The notes beneath the pieces were generated by a model that saw only the letters and a program-made list of their open reading frames with translations, was not told where the DNA came from and made no database searches. Shown in pieces: positions 41,430-50,069 of a stretch of 64,000 nt of DNA. This DNA is from DZBG01 sp049241565. GTDB lineage: Bacteria > Bdellovibrionota > Bacteriovoracia > Bacteriovoracales > Bacteriovoracaceae. The stretch is taken from NCBI GenBank assembly GCA_049241565.1, contig JBMLQL010000050.1, positions 155,485 to 219,484 of the forward strand, given 5' to 3'. The position numbers and the translations under genes are program-made. Each line of letters begins with the position of its first letter. The stretch's first letter is position 1.

Positions 41430-42307
41430 AAAAATTAGATCAGCTAATGCTAGAGATGAATGATTTTGTCCAGAATGTGGATAAAAAATGGCAAAGCAAG
41501 AACTATGAACTGAGTCTTTTTCCGGATCTTGCCTATGAATCTTTGACTGATCTAAAATCATTCCTCGCTCCTCCATTGGAATTATTTTTGAATGGATTAG
41601 AAGAAGGTATCAAAATCCCATTTCAAACATACCCTGATGCTATTTTTAGCGACTTTCCATTCACACTAGCAAGAACACCTAAAGTCCATCTTGATATGTA
41701 CTATTGGTTTCATACCGATACCTCTGTACACAATCATCACTTCTCGGGGGCCTTTAAAGTTATTCAAGGAAAATCTCATCAGTTATCTTATGAATTTAAG
41801 GTCTCAAATAAAATCGACGAACATCTTTTCGAAGGAGAGACAACTAAAAAAAGTGATTTAATCCTCTCTGTGGGAGATGTTCATCGCATTCACCCCCAAG
41901 ACGAATTTATTCATCAGGTTATTCATTTAGAAAAGCCAACTGTCACTCTTTGTCTACGCACAGACAATCTTCCTGGAATGAATCTCTGGAGCTTTATTTT
42001 ACCAAAATATAAAATCCTCTATAAAGATTTCGATGAGAATCAAAAGAAATGGTATCAATCTCTTAAAAACATCTATCGCCATTACCCTAAGGCCATTCCA
42101 CAACAGATTGATCAAATGCCCTTAACTGCGGGCGATATCCTTAGAATAATCATTCAGGCCAACTCAGGGGATAAGCCTCTAGAACCTATTCACCAACTCC
42201 TTCTGACTAGTCTTCAGGAAAAAGGAATTGGTCTTGGCTTTTTTGAAATGCTTCAATCACAGCATAAAATAAATCAAAAGCTAAAAATGTTTGGTGCTAT
42301 CTCTTAA
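41426..42307 (+). CDS. Cupin-fold protein (oxygenase-like) in the peptide cluster
   Basis: 293 residues. The TTG start overlaps the previous TGA and is backed by AGGAG six bases upstream. YYWFHTDTSVHNHHFSGAFKVIQG (about 92-115, shown by its His102/104/105 cluster) and IHQVIHLEKPTVTLCLRTD with further His make a cupin metal site similar to cysteine-dioxygenase-like enzymes. The C-terminal ~90 residues are helical. Coupled to the 2OG-like gene, so both probably act on the same product. Confidence 0.65.
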   Translation: MKKLDQLMLEMNDFVQNVDKKWQSKNYELSLFPDLAYESLTDLKSFLAPPLELFLNGLEEGIKIPFQTYPDAIFSDFPFTLARTPKVHLDMYYWFHTDTSVHNHHFSGAFKVIQGKSHQLSYEFKVSNKIDEHLFEGETTKKSDLILSVGDVHRIHPQDEFIHQVIHLEKPTVTLCLRTDNLPGMNLWSFILPKYKILYKDFDENQKKWYQSLKNIYRHYPKAIPQQIDQMPLTAGDILRIIIQANSGDKPLEPIHQLLLTSLQEKGIGLGFFEMLQSQHKINQKLKMFGAIS

Positions 42308-42345
42308 TCTCAGGGTCTTAGACTATTACCTTTTTTCAAGGTTGG

Positions 42346-42380
42346 TTGATCTTGCCTCTATCTCAACGTATATCGCCTTT
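42346..42380 (+). promoter_or_regulatory. Promoter at leaderless distance for the secreted protein gene
   Basis: TTGATC (42346-42351), 17 bases, TATATC (42369-42374), then six bases to the ATG at 42381; no Shine-Dalgarno. Confidence 0.6.
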
Positions 42381-42947
42381 ATGAAATTACATACAGCAAG
42401 ACTGCTCATTGCCTTTTTGATCACTTTATCGTCAGCTTGGCCGGCAGATCTACCCCAACTCAAAAAACTCTTTACTGAGAACTTTGATAATTATTATCAG
42501 CCACGATTATGTGGAAAAAATACGGCCCGTTTAGCGTCTGAGGCTAAAAAAAGAAATATTGATCTCTCAAACTCTTATGTTTTAAAAATTGTTGGCGGAG
42601 GATTCTGGGAAACGAGTGGTTTCTATACCCGCAACAATATTAATGAGCGCGCGATGCTCGGTTATTTTCATATGGTTTTTGTGGCCGATGGATATGTTTT
42701 TGATTTTGATCTAGATGATCCTCTTGTCCTTAAAATGGATGATTACTTTAGATTACAATTTACTCCTCCTTATCCATTTAATTTTTATGGTGGAGAAGCA
42801 AGAACAAAGTCAGAACTCAAAGGCTGGACTCTTACTCGTTTTGAGTGGGCCGATTATATTAAAAATATTGAAAAGCCTACGTGGATAAAAAAACTGAGTG
42901 AAGCGATTGATGTAGACAAAATGGTTGAGAAAAATCCCGTAAGGTAG
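42381..42947 (+). CDS. Secreted protein with Cys-His-Asp pattern (possible NTAQ1/papain-like fold)
   Basis: 188 residues from the ATG at 42381, with signal peptide MKLHTARLLIAFLITLSSAW. Cys44 in RLCGKNTARLA, His97 in GYFHMVFVADG and Asp108/Asp110 in YVFDFDLDDPL form the order and spacing seen in papain-like amidases such as protein N-terminal glutamine amidohydrolase (C..N, H, VxDxD). Similarity is only at motif level; it may be a secreted deamidase or peptidase. It follows the peptide cluster but has its own promoter. Confidence 0.6.
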   Translation: MKLHTARLLIAFLITLSSAWPADLPQLKKLFTENFDNYYQPRLCGKNTARLASEAKKRNIDLSNSYVLKIVGGGFWETSGFYTRNNINERAMLGYFHMVFVADGYVFDFDLDDPLVLKMDDYFRLQFTPPYPFNFYGGEARTKSELKGWTLTRFEWADYIKNIEKPTWIKKLSEAIDVDKMVEKNPVR

Positions 42948-42950
42948 TTT

Positions 42951-43415
42951 TTATTGATTCTCGTTAATCAAAGCAAGACGGCTAAGTTCACCGGCAGAAT
43001 ATGAATTTTTTGAATGATTGTGATCTAAGAAGGTAAGTTTTACTTTTTTATGATTTAACTCAAAAACTCCATCTGTCATCACAAGATCAGGATCAAGATA
43101 ATCAGTCCCGTAATCTTCTACTAAAAAGTCTGGATGATAGGAAAGTTTACTCCCAATAGTGCTCGCACCAAAAATAGTAAAAAGATCCCCATTGTAAAAT
43201 GGGAAGGGTGTCTCAAAGTCAAAAACTTTATAGATTCCACCTTGGGCCTTAAAGAATGGATACATATTCTTCACTTCTGGATGAGGAAAAAAAAGATAGT
43301 TTCCCCATGAGCGAATGATAAAATAGGCCATCCTATTTCCTCCCTCATCAGGGATACAGTAGACTTTTAATTCATTAAGTTCTTTAATTGTTGAAGGAGA
43401 GAGAATTTGGCTCAT
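42951..43415 (-). CDS. Conserved-looking cytoplasmic protein of unknown function
   Basis: 154 residues without signal peptide or membrane segment. It is rich in aromatic residues and has GNYLFFPHPEVKNMYPFFK, YHPDFLVEDYG and LTFLDHNHSKNSYSAG; the DHNH cluster could bind metal. The general pattern recalls metal-dependent hydrolases acting on small molecules but no family can be named. It is divergent from the DUF1456 gene across a perfect 9-bp palindrome. Confidence 0.6.
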   Translation of the reverse strand: MSQILSPSTIKELNELKVYCIPDEGGNRMAYFIIRSWGNYLFFPHPEVKNMYPFFKAQGGIYKVFDFETPFPFYNGDLFTIFGASTIGSKLSYHPDFLVEDYGTDYLDPDLVMTDGVFELNHKKVKLTFLDHNHSKNSYSAGELSRLALINENQ

Positions 43416-43450
43416 TATTGATCTTTTTTTTTAAATTAAGACGATAATAC

Positions 43451-43471
43451 ATTAAGCTATTATAGCTTAAT
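43451..43471. promoter_or_regulatory. Perfect 9-bp inverted repeat between divergent genes (operator candidate)
   Basis: ATTAAGCTA, spacer TTA, TAGCTTAAT. Placed between the genes at 43415 (minus) and 43584 (plus). Not followed by a T run, so an operator rather than a terminator is likely. Confidence 0.5.
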
Positions 43472-43583
43472 AACGGTCACATTGATTTAATGTATAAGAT
43501 TTATCTCAACTATCAAATGTGATTTAAAAAAAGCTTTGAGATATTTTCTTTAGGCTTAAAGTGCCCATAAAAGGTTAATTGAT

Positions 43584-44045
43584 ATGATTCACAATGACGT
43601 AATAAGAAGCATCCGCTATATGCTGGCCATCAATGATAATAAACTTATCGCCATCACTAAACTTGGCGGCTTAGATTTACTGCAATCTGAGATGGAAGCT
43701 TATGTCAAAAAAGAAGATGAGCCCGGATTCATCAATTGTCCTGACTTTGTGATGTCACATTTTTTAAATGGTCTTATTTATTTTAAGCGTGGAAAAGATG
43801 AATCTCGTCCTCCACTCTCTACAGAGGACTTTGTTTCTAATAATACTATCCTAAAAAAACTTCGTGTTGCTTTTGAGCTTAAAGATGATGATATTGTGAT
43901 AATTCTTGAAGAAGCTGGATTTAAGGTTTCGTCCACAGAAATCGGATCATTTTTTAGAAAAGAAGACCATCGTAATTTTAGGCCATGCGGAGATCAATTT
44001 CTCAGAAATTTTCTTAAAGGTCTCACAGCTAAAATAAAACCTTAA
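43584..44045 (+). CDS. DUF1456 (YehS-like) protein
   Basis: 153 residues built of two repeats. Repeat one contains HNDVIRSIRYMLAINDNKLI and CPDFVMSHFLNGLIYFKRG; repeat two contains NNTILKKLRVAFELKDDDIV and CGDQFLRNFLKGL. This duplicated pattern defines DUF1456/YehS, a small cytoplasmic family of unknown role. AAAGG precedes the ATG. It overlaps the convergent GH84 gene by four bases. Confidence 0.9.
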   Translation: MIHNDVIRSIRYMLAINDNKLIAITKLGGLDLLQSEMEAYVKKEDEPGFINCPDFVMSHFLNGLIYFKRGKDESRPPLSTEDFVSNNTILKKLRVAFELKDDDIVIILEEAGFKVSSTEIGSFFRKEDHRNFRPCGDQFLRNFLKGLTAKIKP

Positions 44046-45091
44046 TCAGTTAAGCACTCGCTACCAACAATATACTGACCTTGAAGCCAATCCTTGATTT
44101 CATGGGCACCCTTATCTTTCATTCCCTGAAGCTCATTAACAAAAGATTGTTTTTCATCCTCAGTGATATTGTCTAATCCTTTTTCTAGAAAGTCCTGCTT
44201 ATGATTCAGAATGAATATTTTTAACTCGGGAGAACATAATTTTGTCAGAGCTTTCTCAAAGGCCAAGTCCGGATCTATCCCTTCAACTAAGACATATTTT
44301 GAGGCGAGAAAAACATACTTGGAAAGTTCGGCCTGATTCATCATATTTAAGCCGAAGGCCTCAGTTTGAGTAAAGGCCAGATGGTCTCGACCACTAAATG
44401 GTTTCAACTTTAAAAACTTGCAATTTTTTGGGCCATCGTTAGCAAAAAGATTTTCCCAGATAAATGGTTTTCTTTTAATAAGATTCGTCACCTCTTTCAA
44501 ATGAGTCTCATCAATAACTGGCGAAATGACTTTGGGGCCCGTCCAAGCGATCGAGACGTCTTGGGGAGTATTCGCAGCAATATCCTGCAAATAATTACCA
44601 GGCATTTTTCCAAAAACTTTTTCTAAAATAGGATCATAGGTATAGTAAGTCGGACAAAAAATAATTTTGCCTTTAAAGACTTTTCTGACCAGAGAAAGAG
44701 CGTTCATCTGAGTCTCGGCGAGATCATCATCGCTTGGCATATCATCAAAAAAAAGACCCAGCATTGAAATCCCTATTTGATTTAAGAGTTCCAATTTTTC
44801 TTCCAATAATATTTTATCATTCTCGGAGAGAACTTTACCTAAGGCAAAAGGACTCAGTCCCACACCAAACTGAATTTGATGACGAGCGAAGTGACGACAA
44901 AGATCAGAAAGTTTTGAAAGATAGGATTCATTCCAAGCTTCACGCCAGGCCTTCCTTAAATGAGGATCTTGCTTGGGAGCATAGATATAAAAGTGGGCAC
45001 CGCATTCTGCTAAAAAAGAAGCATAAGATTCTCTTTGCTCTACTGGCCAGGCGGGTCCAAAAAATCCTTCAACAACTCCAATATTTTTCAT
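44042..45091 (-). CDS. GH84-type beta-N-acetylglucosaminidase (hyaluronidase/NagJ-like)
   Basis: 349 residues from the ATG at 45091. The GH84 barrel begins at once with IGVVEGFFGPAWP, then FYIYAPKQDPHLRKAWRE and LGLFFDDMPSDDD, where Asp116-Asp117 are the catalytic pair used in substrate-assisted cleavage. It would remove terminal beta-GlcNAc from glycans or glycoproteins. No signal peptide is seen, so it is cytoplasmic as annotated. The start is supported by a good promoter whose -10 box lies six bases upstream, implying a leaderless message; longer GTG/ATG starts would overlap that promoter. Confidence 0.85.
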   Translation of the reverse strand: MKNIGVVEGFFGPAWPVEQRESYASFLAECGAHFYIYAPKQDPHLRKAWREAWNESYLSKLSDLCRHFARHQIQFGVGLSPFALGKVLSENDKILLEEKLELLNQIGISMLGLFFDDMPSDDDLAETQMNALSLVRKVFKGKIIFCPTYYTYDPILEKVFGKMPGNYLQDIAANTPQDVSIAWTGPKVISPVIDETHLKEVTNLIKRKPFIWENLFANDGPKNCKFLKLKPFSGRDHLAFTQTEAFGLNMMNQAELSKYVFLASKYVLVEGIDPDLAFEKALTKLCSPELKIFILNHKQDFLEKGLDNITEDEKQSFVNELQGMKDKGAHEIKDWLQGQYIVGSECLTD

Positions 45092-45126
45092 CTTGTTATC
45101 ATATAGATTCTCTCTGCTCATTTCAA
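45092..45126 (-). promoter_or_regulatory. Promoter of the GH84 gene at leaderless distance
   Basis: On the minus strand TTGAAA (45126-45121), 17-base spacer, TATGAT (45103-45098), then six bases to the ATG. Both boxes match five of six consensus bases. Confidence 0.7.
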
Positions 45127-45206
45127 TGGAGCTTAAATAAGACTCGAACACTCATGTATTGATAAAATTCTTCATCATTTTTTCGATTCAAGCTATTCTT
45201 TGATTT

Positions 45207-45947
45207 ATGAAAATAAACAGAAAACTTTCTCTCTCAGCGTTACTCTTAACGACTCTTGTTTCTCTTGGGTATATATTTAATAAGCCCGTTATCAATCAAG
45301 ATCAGGCCTACCATCTTTTCATCGATAACAGGTCTTGGTTTGGTATTCCTAATTTTTGTGATGTCGTTTCTAATATCTTCTTTTTTATTTTCGGGGCCAT
45401 GGGGCTTATGGTTGTCATTAAAGACAAACTTCTCCATACAAAAAAATCTTGGATTATTTTTTTTACAGGAGTCATCCTCATCGCTCCAGGATCGGCCTAT
45501 TATCATTGGACTCCAAACGATGCCACACTCGTCTGGGATAGACTTCCTATGACTATTGGGTTTATGGCCCTTTACACTGCTCTTCTCGCTGAGCATATTC
45601 ATCTTAAGTTTGAGTCACTTCTCATCCCCTGCTGCTTACTCGGACTCTCTAGTGTTGTTTGGTGGGCCGCAAGCGAGGACCTAAGATTTTATTACTGGAT
45701 TCAGCTTATCCCTATGGTCACCATCCCCATTCTCCTTGCCCTTTTCCCTTCTATTTACACCGGAAGAATTTGGTTTCTGGCCGTTTTTATTTTGTATGCT
45801 CTCGCTAAGATCGTAGAACATCGAGATCCTGAGATTTTTAATCTCACTCATCATCTGATGAGTGGTCATACTCTTAAACATATACTTGCTTCACTTGCTA
45901 TATTTTGTTTGTGGCAAATGATGACTACAAGAAGACTTAAAGTTTGA
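45207..45947 (+). CDS. Alkaline ceramidase-like (CREST superfamily) membrane hydrolase
   Basis: 246 residues, about seven membrane helices. PGSAYYHWTPNDATLVWDRLPM supplies the Ser, His and Asp of the CREST motif, and SGHTLKHILASLA near the C-terminus supplies HxxxH; these residues bind catalytic zinc in alkaline ceramidases and related amide hydrolases. Substrate may be a membrane amide lipid such as a sphingolipid or N-acyl lipid. No Shine-Dalgarno; TATTCT lies seven bases before the ATG. Confidence 0.8.
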   Translation: MKINRKLSLSALLLTTLVSLGYIFNKPVINQDQAYHLFIDNRSWFGIPNFCDVVSNIFFFIFGAMGLMVVIKDKLLHTKKSWIIFFTGVILIAPGSAYYHWTPNDATLVWDRLPMTIGFMALYTALLAEHIHLKFESLLIPCCLLGLSSVVWWAASEDLRFYYWIQLIPMVTIPILLALFPSIYTGRIWFLAVFILYALAKIVEHRDPEIFNLTHHLMSGHTLKHILASLAIFCLWQMMTTRRLKV

Positions 45948-46307
45948 TGATCTGAAATGATTTAAGAGACGAACAAAAACATTGTTCAGCGCATTTACTC
46001 TTAATGTTTGCGATCTCTATGGCCCCCCCTCCCCCCAGGGTCTTAACTATTCCTTTTAAAACAACTCCGTCTTTTCAAAGGGTTAGATATCGACCCCTTA
46101 GGATGGCCGGAGATCAATTCGAGGTAAGATGAAAATTCTTCACTAGAAATCTAAAATTGCGCTAAAATCCTAAAAATAGCATATTATTATGCTATGCAAT
46201 CTCGTTACGAGAATGTTAATTATCGAATATGTACGTCGCCTTAGAGTTCTTCGAGTCCTAAATACTCATGCCTCTTTAGTGCGCTCCCTGGCCTTAAGGA
46301 GGTTTTT
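45948..46307. other. 360-base intergenic region with long leader of the RRM gene
   Basis: No gene seen. It contains a C-rich tract near 46021-46038, an inverted repeat TAGCATA/TATGCTA (46177-46194) next to TTGCGC and TATTAT promoter-like boxes, and about 110 bases of leader before the RRM start. Long leaders before RNA-binding or cold-shock genes often mediate temperature or autoregulatory control; here that is inference. Confidence 0.45.
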
Positions 46308-46664
46308 ATGGGTAAGAAAATTTATGTAGGGAACCTTCCCTTCTCAGCAACAAATGAATCACTTAACGATCTGTTCGCACAGTTCGGTGGTGTCGATTCA
46401 TCTAAAATCGTTATGGACAGAGATACTGGTCGTAGCAAAGGTTTTGGATTCGTAGAAATGTCATCTGATGATGACGCTCAATCTGCAATCGACAAACTTA
46501 ATGGTTCAGATTTCGGTGGAAGATCTATCGTTGTAAACGAAGCTCGTCCAATGGAACCTCGTGAAAATCGTGGCGGTGGATTTAACCGTGGCGGTGGTGA
46601 TCGTGGACCTCGTGGCGGTGGAAACCGTGACGGTGGTGGAAACCGTGGTGGATCTCGTTGGTAA
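46308..46664 (+). CDS. RRM RNA-binding protein with Gly/Arg-rich tail
   Basis: 118 residues. One RRM domain (about 1-82) has RNP2 KIYVGNLPFS and RNP1 SKGFGFVEM. The tail (83-118) is made of RGGG and NRGGG repeats. Such glycine-rich RRM proteins act as RNA chaperones and are often cold induced. The Shine-Dalgarno TTAAGGAGG is the strongest in the window, implying high expression. It ends in a strong terminator. Confidence 0.95.
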   Translation: MGKKIYVGNLPFSATNESLNDLFAQFGGVDSSKIVMDRDTGRSKGFGFVEMSSDDDAQSAIDKLNGSDFGGRSIVVNEARPMEPRENRGGGFNRGGGDRGPRGGGNRDGGGNRGGSRW

Positions 46665-46694
46665 TATCTAAAATTTAGATTTTTTCCGATATTG

Positions 46695-46722
46695 GGGCCT
46701 GCGAAAGCGGGCCCTTTTTTTT
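46695..46722 (+). terminator. Strong terminator of the RRM gene
   Basis: GGGCCTGC, GAAA tetraloop, GCGGGCCC (8 bp with one wobble), then T8. Confidence 0.95.
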
Positions 46723-46730
46723 GGTTTAAT

Positions 46731-46765
46731 TTGCCACTCGTAGGGTATGGCCTTAAACTTTAAGA
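46731..46765 (+). promoter_or_regulatory. Promoter of corA at leaderless distance
   Basis: TTGCCA (46731-46736), 17 bases, TAAACT (46754-46759), then six bases to the ATG at 46766; no Shine-Dalgarno. Confidence 0.55.
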
Positions 46766-47683
46766 ATGATTAGATCAATTCAGCTTCCAGAAAGAGAATT
46801 TAATTGGATCGATGTTCAAGATCCACAGGAGGATGATTTCGATCGTCTCTCCAATGAATTTCATCTGCCTTATCTTCTAGCACAAGACTGTCTTCGCCCT
46901 GAGCACCTTCCTAAATATGAATTTACCGGTGGATCACACTTTCTCATGATGAGAAGTTTTGATGAGCATGCAGACTCTGATGCAACAAGTATTCAAGAGC
47001 TCACCAGAAAGATTGCTCTCTTCATTACTGACAAGCAGATCATCTCCATTCACCGAGTAGAGCTGGATTATCTTGATAGTATTGAAGATCGTTTTAACTC
47101 CCATCATCTTCCGGCCACGATTCAAGGAGTTGTCCATCAACTTATTTTAACTGTTATCAAATCTTATGAAGAACCAATTGAAAAACTTCAAGATGAATAC
47201 GAGTCCTTTGAAGAGGTCATCTTCTCAGGCAATGCAGATTCACTAAGCACCTATAAAAGCTATCAGTTTAAAAGAAAGATCTCTGTTTTTAAAAAGATGC
47301 TCAAACAAACCAATGACTCACTTTCTAGGTTCAAAGATTTCTGGTTGCTATACCCGTCGATGCTTCAAGACTTAAAAGAAAATATAGATCAGCATTATTT
47401 TGCTCTTGATGAGATTTCTGAAAGCTTTGATCATCTTTTCCAGCTACATATCTCTATGACGGATCAGCGGGCCAATGAAGTGATGAAAGTCCTGACGGTT
47501 TTCTCTTCAATTCTCCTACCTCTCAATTTCTTGGCCTCATTCTATGGAATGAACTTTGAGTTTCTTCCTGGGCTTCATTCCCCACTTGCCTTCGGTATTC
47601 TCTGTGGGTTGATGATTCTGACATGTGTCTTAGGTATTGTTTATTTTAAAGGCCGTGGGTGGTTTAGAACGGCTAAAGGTTAA
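46766..47683 (+). CDS. corA: CorA-family divalent cation transporter
   Basis: 305 residues. The long alpha/beta and helical N-terminal domain is followed by two C-terminal membrane helices; the first ends in the signature FYGMNFEF (GMN motif) that forms the pore entrance of CorA. It carries Mg2+ (possibly Co2+ or Ni2+) into the cell as a pentamer. Preceded by its own promoter directly after the RRM terminator. Confidence 0.92.
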   Translation: MIRSIQLPEREFNWIDVQDPQEDDFDRLSNEFHLPYLLAQDCLRPEHLPKYEFTGGSHFLMMRSFDEHADSDATSIQELTRKIALFITDKQIISIHRVELDYLDSIEDRFNSHHLPATIQGVVHQLILTVIKSYEEPIEKLQDEYESFEEVIFSGNADSLSTYKSYQFKRKISVFKKMLKQTNDSLSRFKDFWLLYPSMLQDLKENIDQHYFALDEISESFDHLFQLHISMTDQRANEVMKVLTVFSSILLPLNFLASFYGMNFEFLPGLHSPLAFGILCGLMILTCVLGIVYFKGRGWFRTAKG

Positions 47684-47789
47684 TTATTTATATTGGCCGG
47701 GCAAAACTTAGACAAGGCTTAGATAGGCCCTCTTGATTGTCACAGTAATATGCCAAACTACGTTTTATGAATTTTAAAAAGGGGTTTCT

Positions 47790-48812
47790 ATGTTGGACTC
47801 GTTAGTGGCCAGTGCTCTCATTCCTGATCCGTTCATTAGAATTGGAATCAGAAGACTTTTATCTCAGCGTCTTGAGGAAATTTCTAAAGGTTCAGAAGTC
47901 GAGCTTAAAAAATATAAAGAAGAGTTCATCAAAAACTGTAAGAGCTCGCCTATCGCTGTTCAAACCAGAGATGCCAATGAACAGCACTATGAAGTTCCCA
48001 CTGAATTTTATCTTTATGCTTTAGGACCACATCTCAAATATTCATGTGCGTATTTTGAAGAAGGCGATGATCTTGGGAAAGCAGAAGAGCGGATGTTTGA
48101 AAAAACTGTCGCTACGGCAAAGATTAAAGATGGCGATAAAATTCTTGAGCTTGGTTGTGGTTGGGGTTCCCTTACTCTCTATATGGGTCGCCAATTTCCA
48201 AACTCAAAAATCACGGCTGTTTCTAATTCTAGGACGCAAAAAGAATTTATTTTAAAAAAAGCAGAGAAGCTGGGTCTAAAGAATATTCAAATCATTACAG
48301 CCGACATGAATCAATTCCAAACAGAAGAAAAATTTGACCGTGTTGTTTCTGTCGAAATGTTTGAGCATATGAGAAACCATCAACTTCTTTTAGAGAAAGT
48401 GGCCAGCTGGCTTAATCCTAAAGGAACACTTTTTGTTCATATCTTTGTCCACAGAGACACGCCCTACTTGTTTGAAGTCAAAGACGATTCGGATTGGATG
48501 AGTAAATACTTTTTTTCTGGTGGGATGATGCCTTCAGATGATTATTTCACTTATTACCAAGATCATTTCCAGCTTGTAGATCATGTTAAATATAATGGTA
48601 TCCATTATTCTAAGACAGCTGAAGCTTGGCTAGAAAACATGGACAAAAACAAAGATAAAGTCAGAGAAATTTTTGAAAATCATTATGGTAAAAAAGAAGC
48701 CACTAAGTGGATTGAGTACTGGCGTATTTTCTTCATGAGTTGCTCTGAGCTTTGGAAATTTAAAAATGGCGAAGAGTGGTTTGTTTCTCATTACCTGATG
48801 GAGAAAAAATAG
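47790..48812 (+). CDS. CFA-synthase-family SAM methyltransferase
   Basis: 340 residues, shorter than classical Cfa. HYEVPTEFYLYALG, YSCAYFEEGDDL, ILELGCGWGSLTLYM (SAM motif I), VSVEMFEHM, and WLENMDKNKD are family features. It probably methylates or methylenates unsaturated acyl chains in membrane phospholipids. AAGGGG precedes the ATG. Its stop adjoins the start of the FAD protein gene, so it is the first gene of the lipid operon, which also holds a second, longer CFA-type enzyme. Confidence 0.82.
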   Translation: MLDSLVASALIPDPFIRIGIRRLLSQRLEEISKGSEVELKKYKEEFIKNCKSSPIAVQTRDANEQHYEVPTEFYLYALGPHLKYSCAYFEEGDDLGKAEERMFEKTVATAKIKDGDKILELGCGWGSLTLYMGRQFPNSKITAVSNSRTQKEFILKKAEKLGLKNIQIITADMNQFQTEEKFDRVVSVEMFEHMRNHQLLLEKVASWLNPKGTLFVHIFVHRDTPYLFEVKDDSDWMSKYFFSGGMMPSDDYFTYYQDHFQLVDHVKYNGIHYSKTAEAWLENMDKNKDKVREIFENHYGKKEATKWIEYWRIFFMSCSELWKFKNGEEWFVSHYLMEKK

Positions 48813-50069
48813 ATGAAAAAAAGTCTCGCGATCATCGGTACGGGAATGAGTGGCATGAGTGCCTCCTACTTCCTTCAAGATGAATACGATATTACACTTT
48901 TTGAAAAGAATAACTATATTGGTGGCCATACTAATACTGTGTATGTGGACGAAGATGGAGTCAAAAAACCGATTGATACTGGATTCATGGTTTTTAACGA
49001 TGTCACCTACCCGCTTATGATTAAACTTTTTGCGAAACTAGGTGTTGTTTCTTATGACACAGACATGTCTTTTAGTGTCTATGATGCCAATATTGATATG
49101 GAGTTTAACGGCTCATCAATGAGTGGCCTTTTCTCGCAAAAGAAAAATATCTTCTCACTGAGCTATATCAAGATGCTTCTCGATGTAAGAAAACTTTCTA
49201 AAATGAGTGATGAAATTCTCACTCATCCTCGTTTTGAACATATGCCCGTCAAAGATCTTGTCACTAAAGAGGGTTTTTCAAAACGTTTTCTTGATCACTT
49301 CCTTCTTCCTATGAGTTCAGCTGTATGGTCCACTCCGAACGAGAAAATCATGAACTTTCACTTGAGGACCTTGATTCGTTTTTTTGTGAATCATGGTTTT
49401 TTAGGTCTTGATACTCAACACCAGTGGAGAACGGTCCAGGGGGGCTCTCAATCCTATAAACTTAAAATCATTGAGTCTTTTAAAGATAAAATTAAACTCA
49501 ATTGTGGTGCTTTTAAAGTAAAATCAGAGGGTGAAAAAGTCAGAGTGAGAACAACCACTGGAGAATCAATTCTATTTGATAAGGTGATTTTTGCCTCACA
49601 TGCTGATGAGACATTGGCCCTTCTGGAGGAGCCGACAAAACTTCAAAAGGAACTTCTGTCGCCTTTTAAGTACCAAGAGAATATTGCTCTACTTCATACT
49701 GATGAATCAGTGATGCCAAAAATGAAACAGAACTGGTCTTCATGGAATTTCTCTTACAAAAAAGATGAGATTTTTACTATCTATTATATGAATCGTTTAC
49801 AGAAGATTTCTGATAAGGTGAACTACTTCGTCAATATTAACGGCGAATCCTTTGTTGATCCCAAAAAAGTCATCCAAAGAATTGTCTATCATCACCCTGT
49901 TTTTGATACTGAAACGGCCAAGGCCCAATTAAGACTCCAAGAACTCAATACAAATGAAAACAATATGTATTTTTGTGGGAGCTATTTTAGATATGGCTTT
50001 CATGAAGATGCACTTCTAAGCTCCGTCATCCTTTGTGAGACAATGCTCGGAAGGAAGGTTCTTTCATGA
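48813..50069 (+). CDS. FAD-dependent amine-oxidase-like oxidoreductase
   Basis: 418 residues. LAIIGTGMSGMSASYFL is the dinucleotide-binding GxGxxG motif, followed by FEKNNYIGGHTNTV; FCGSYFRYGFHEDALLSS is the C-terminal FAD-binding end. This subgroup is regularly found next to DUF1365 and CFA-type genes and includes enzymes proposed to desaturate methylated fatty acids. It starts directly after the previous stop and overlaps the next gene by four bases (ATGA). Confidence 0.85.
   Translation: MKKSLAIIGTGMSGMSASYFLQDEYDITLFEKNNYIGGHTNTVYVDEDGVKKPIDTGFMVFNDVTYPLMIKLFAKLGVVSYDTDMSFSVYDANIDMEFNGSSMSGLFSQKKNIFSLSYIKMLLDVRKLSKMSDEILTHPRFEHMPVKDLVTKEGFSKRFLDHFLLPMSSAVWSTPNEKIMNFHLRTLIRFFVNHGFLGLDTQHQWRTVQGGSQSYKLKIIESFKDKIKLNCGAFKVKSEGEKVRVRTTTGESILFDKVIFASHADETLALLEEPTKLQKELLSPFKYQENIALLHTDESVMPKMKQNWSSWNFSYKKDEIFTIYYMNRLQKISDKVNYFVNINGESFVDPKKVIQRIVYHHPVFDTETAKAQLRLQELNTNENNMYFCGSYFRYGFHEDALLSSVILCETMLGRKVLS

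Noticed and set aside
46021..46038. C-rich tract as a possible repeat or regulatory element
   Set aside because: A simple homopolymer-like run without a pairing partner or repeat elsewhere in the window.
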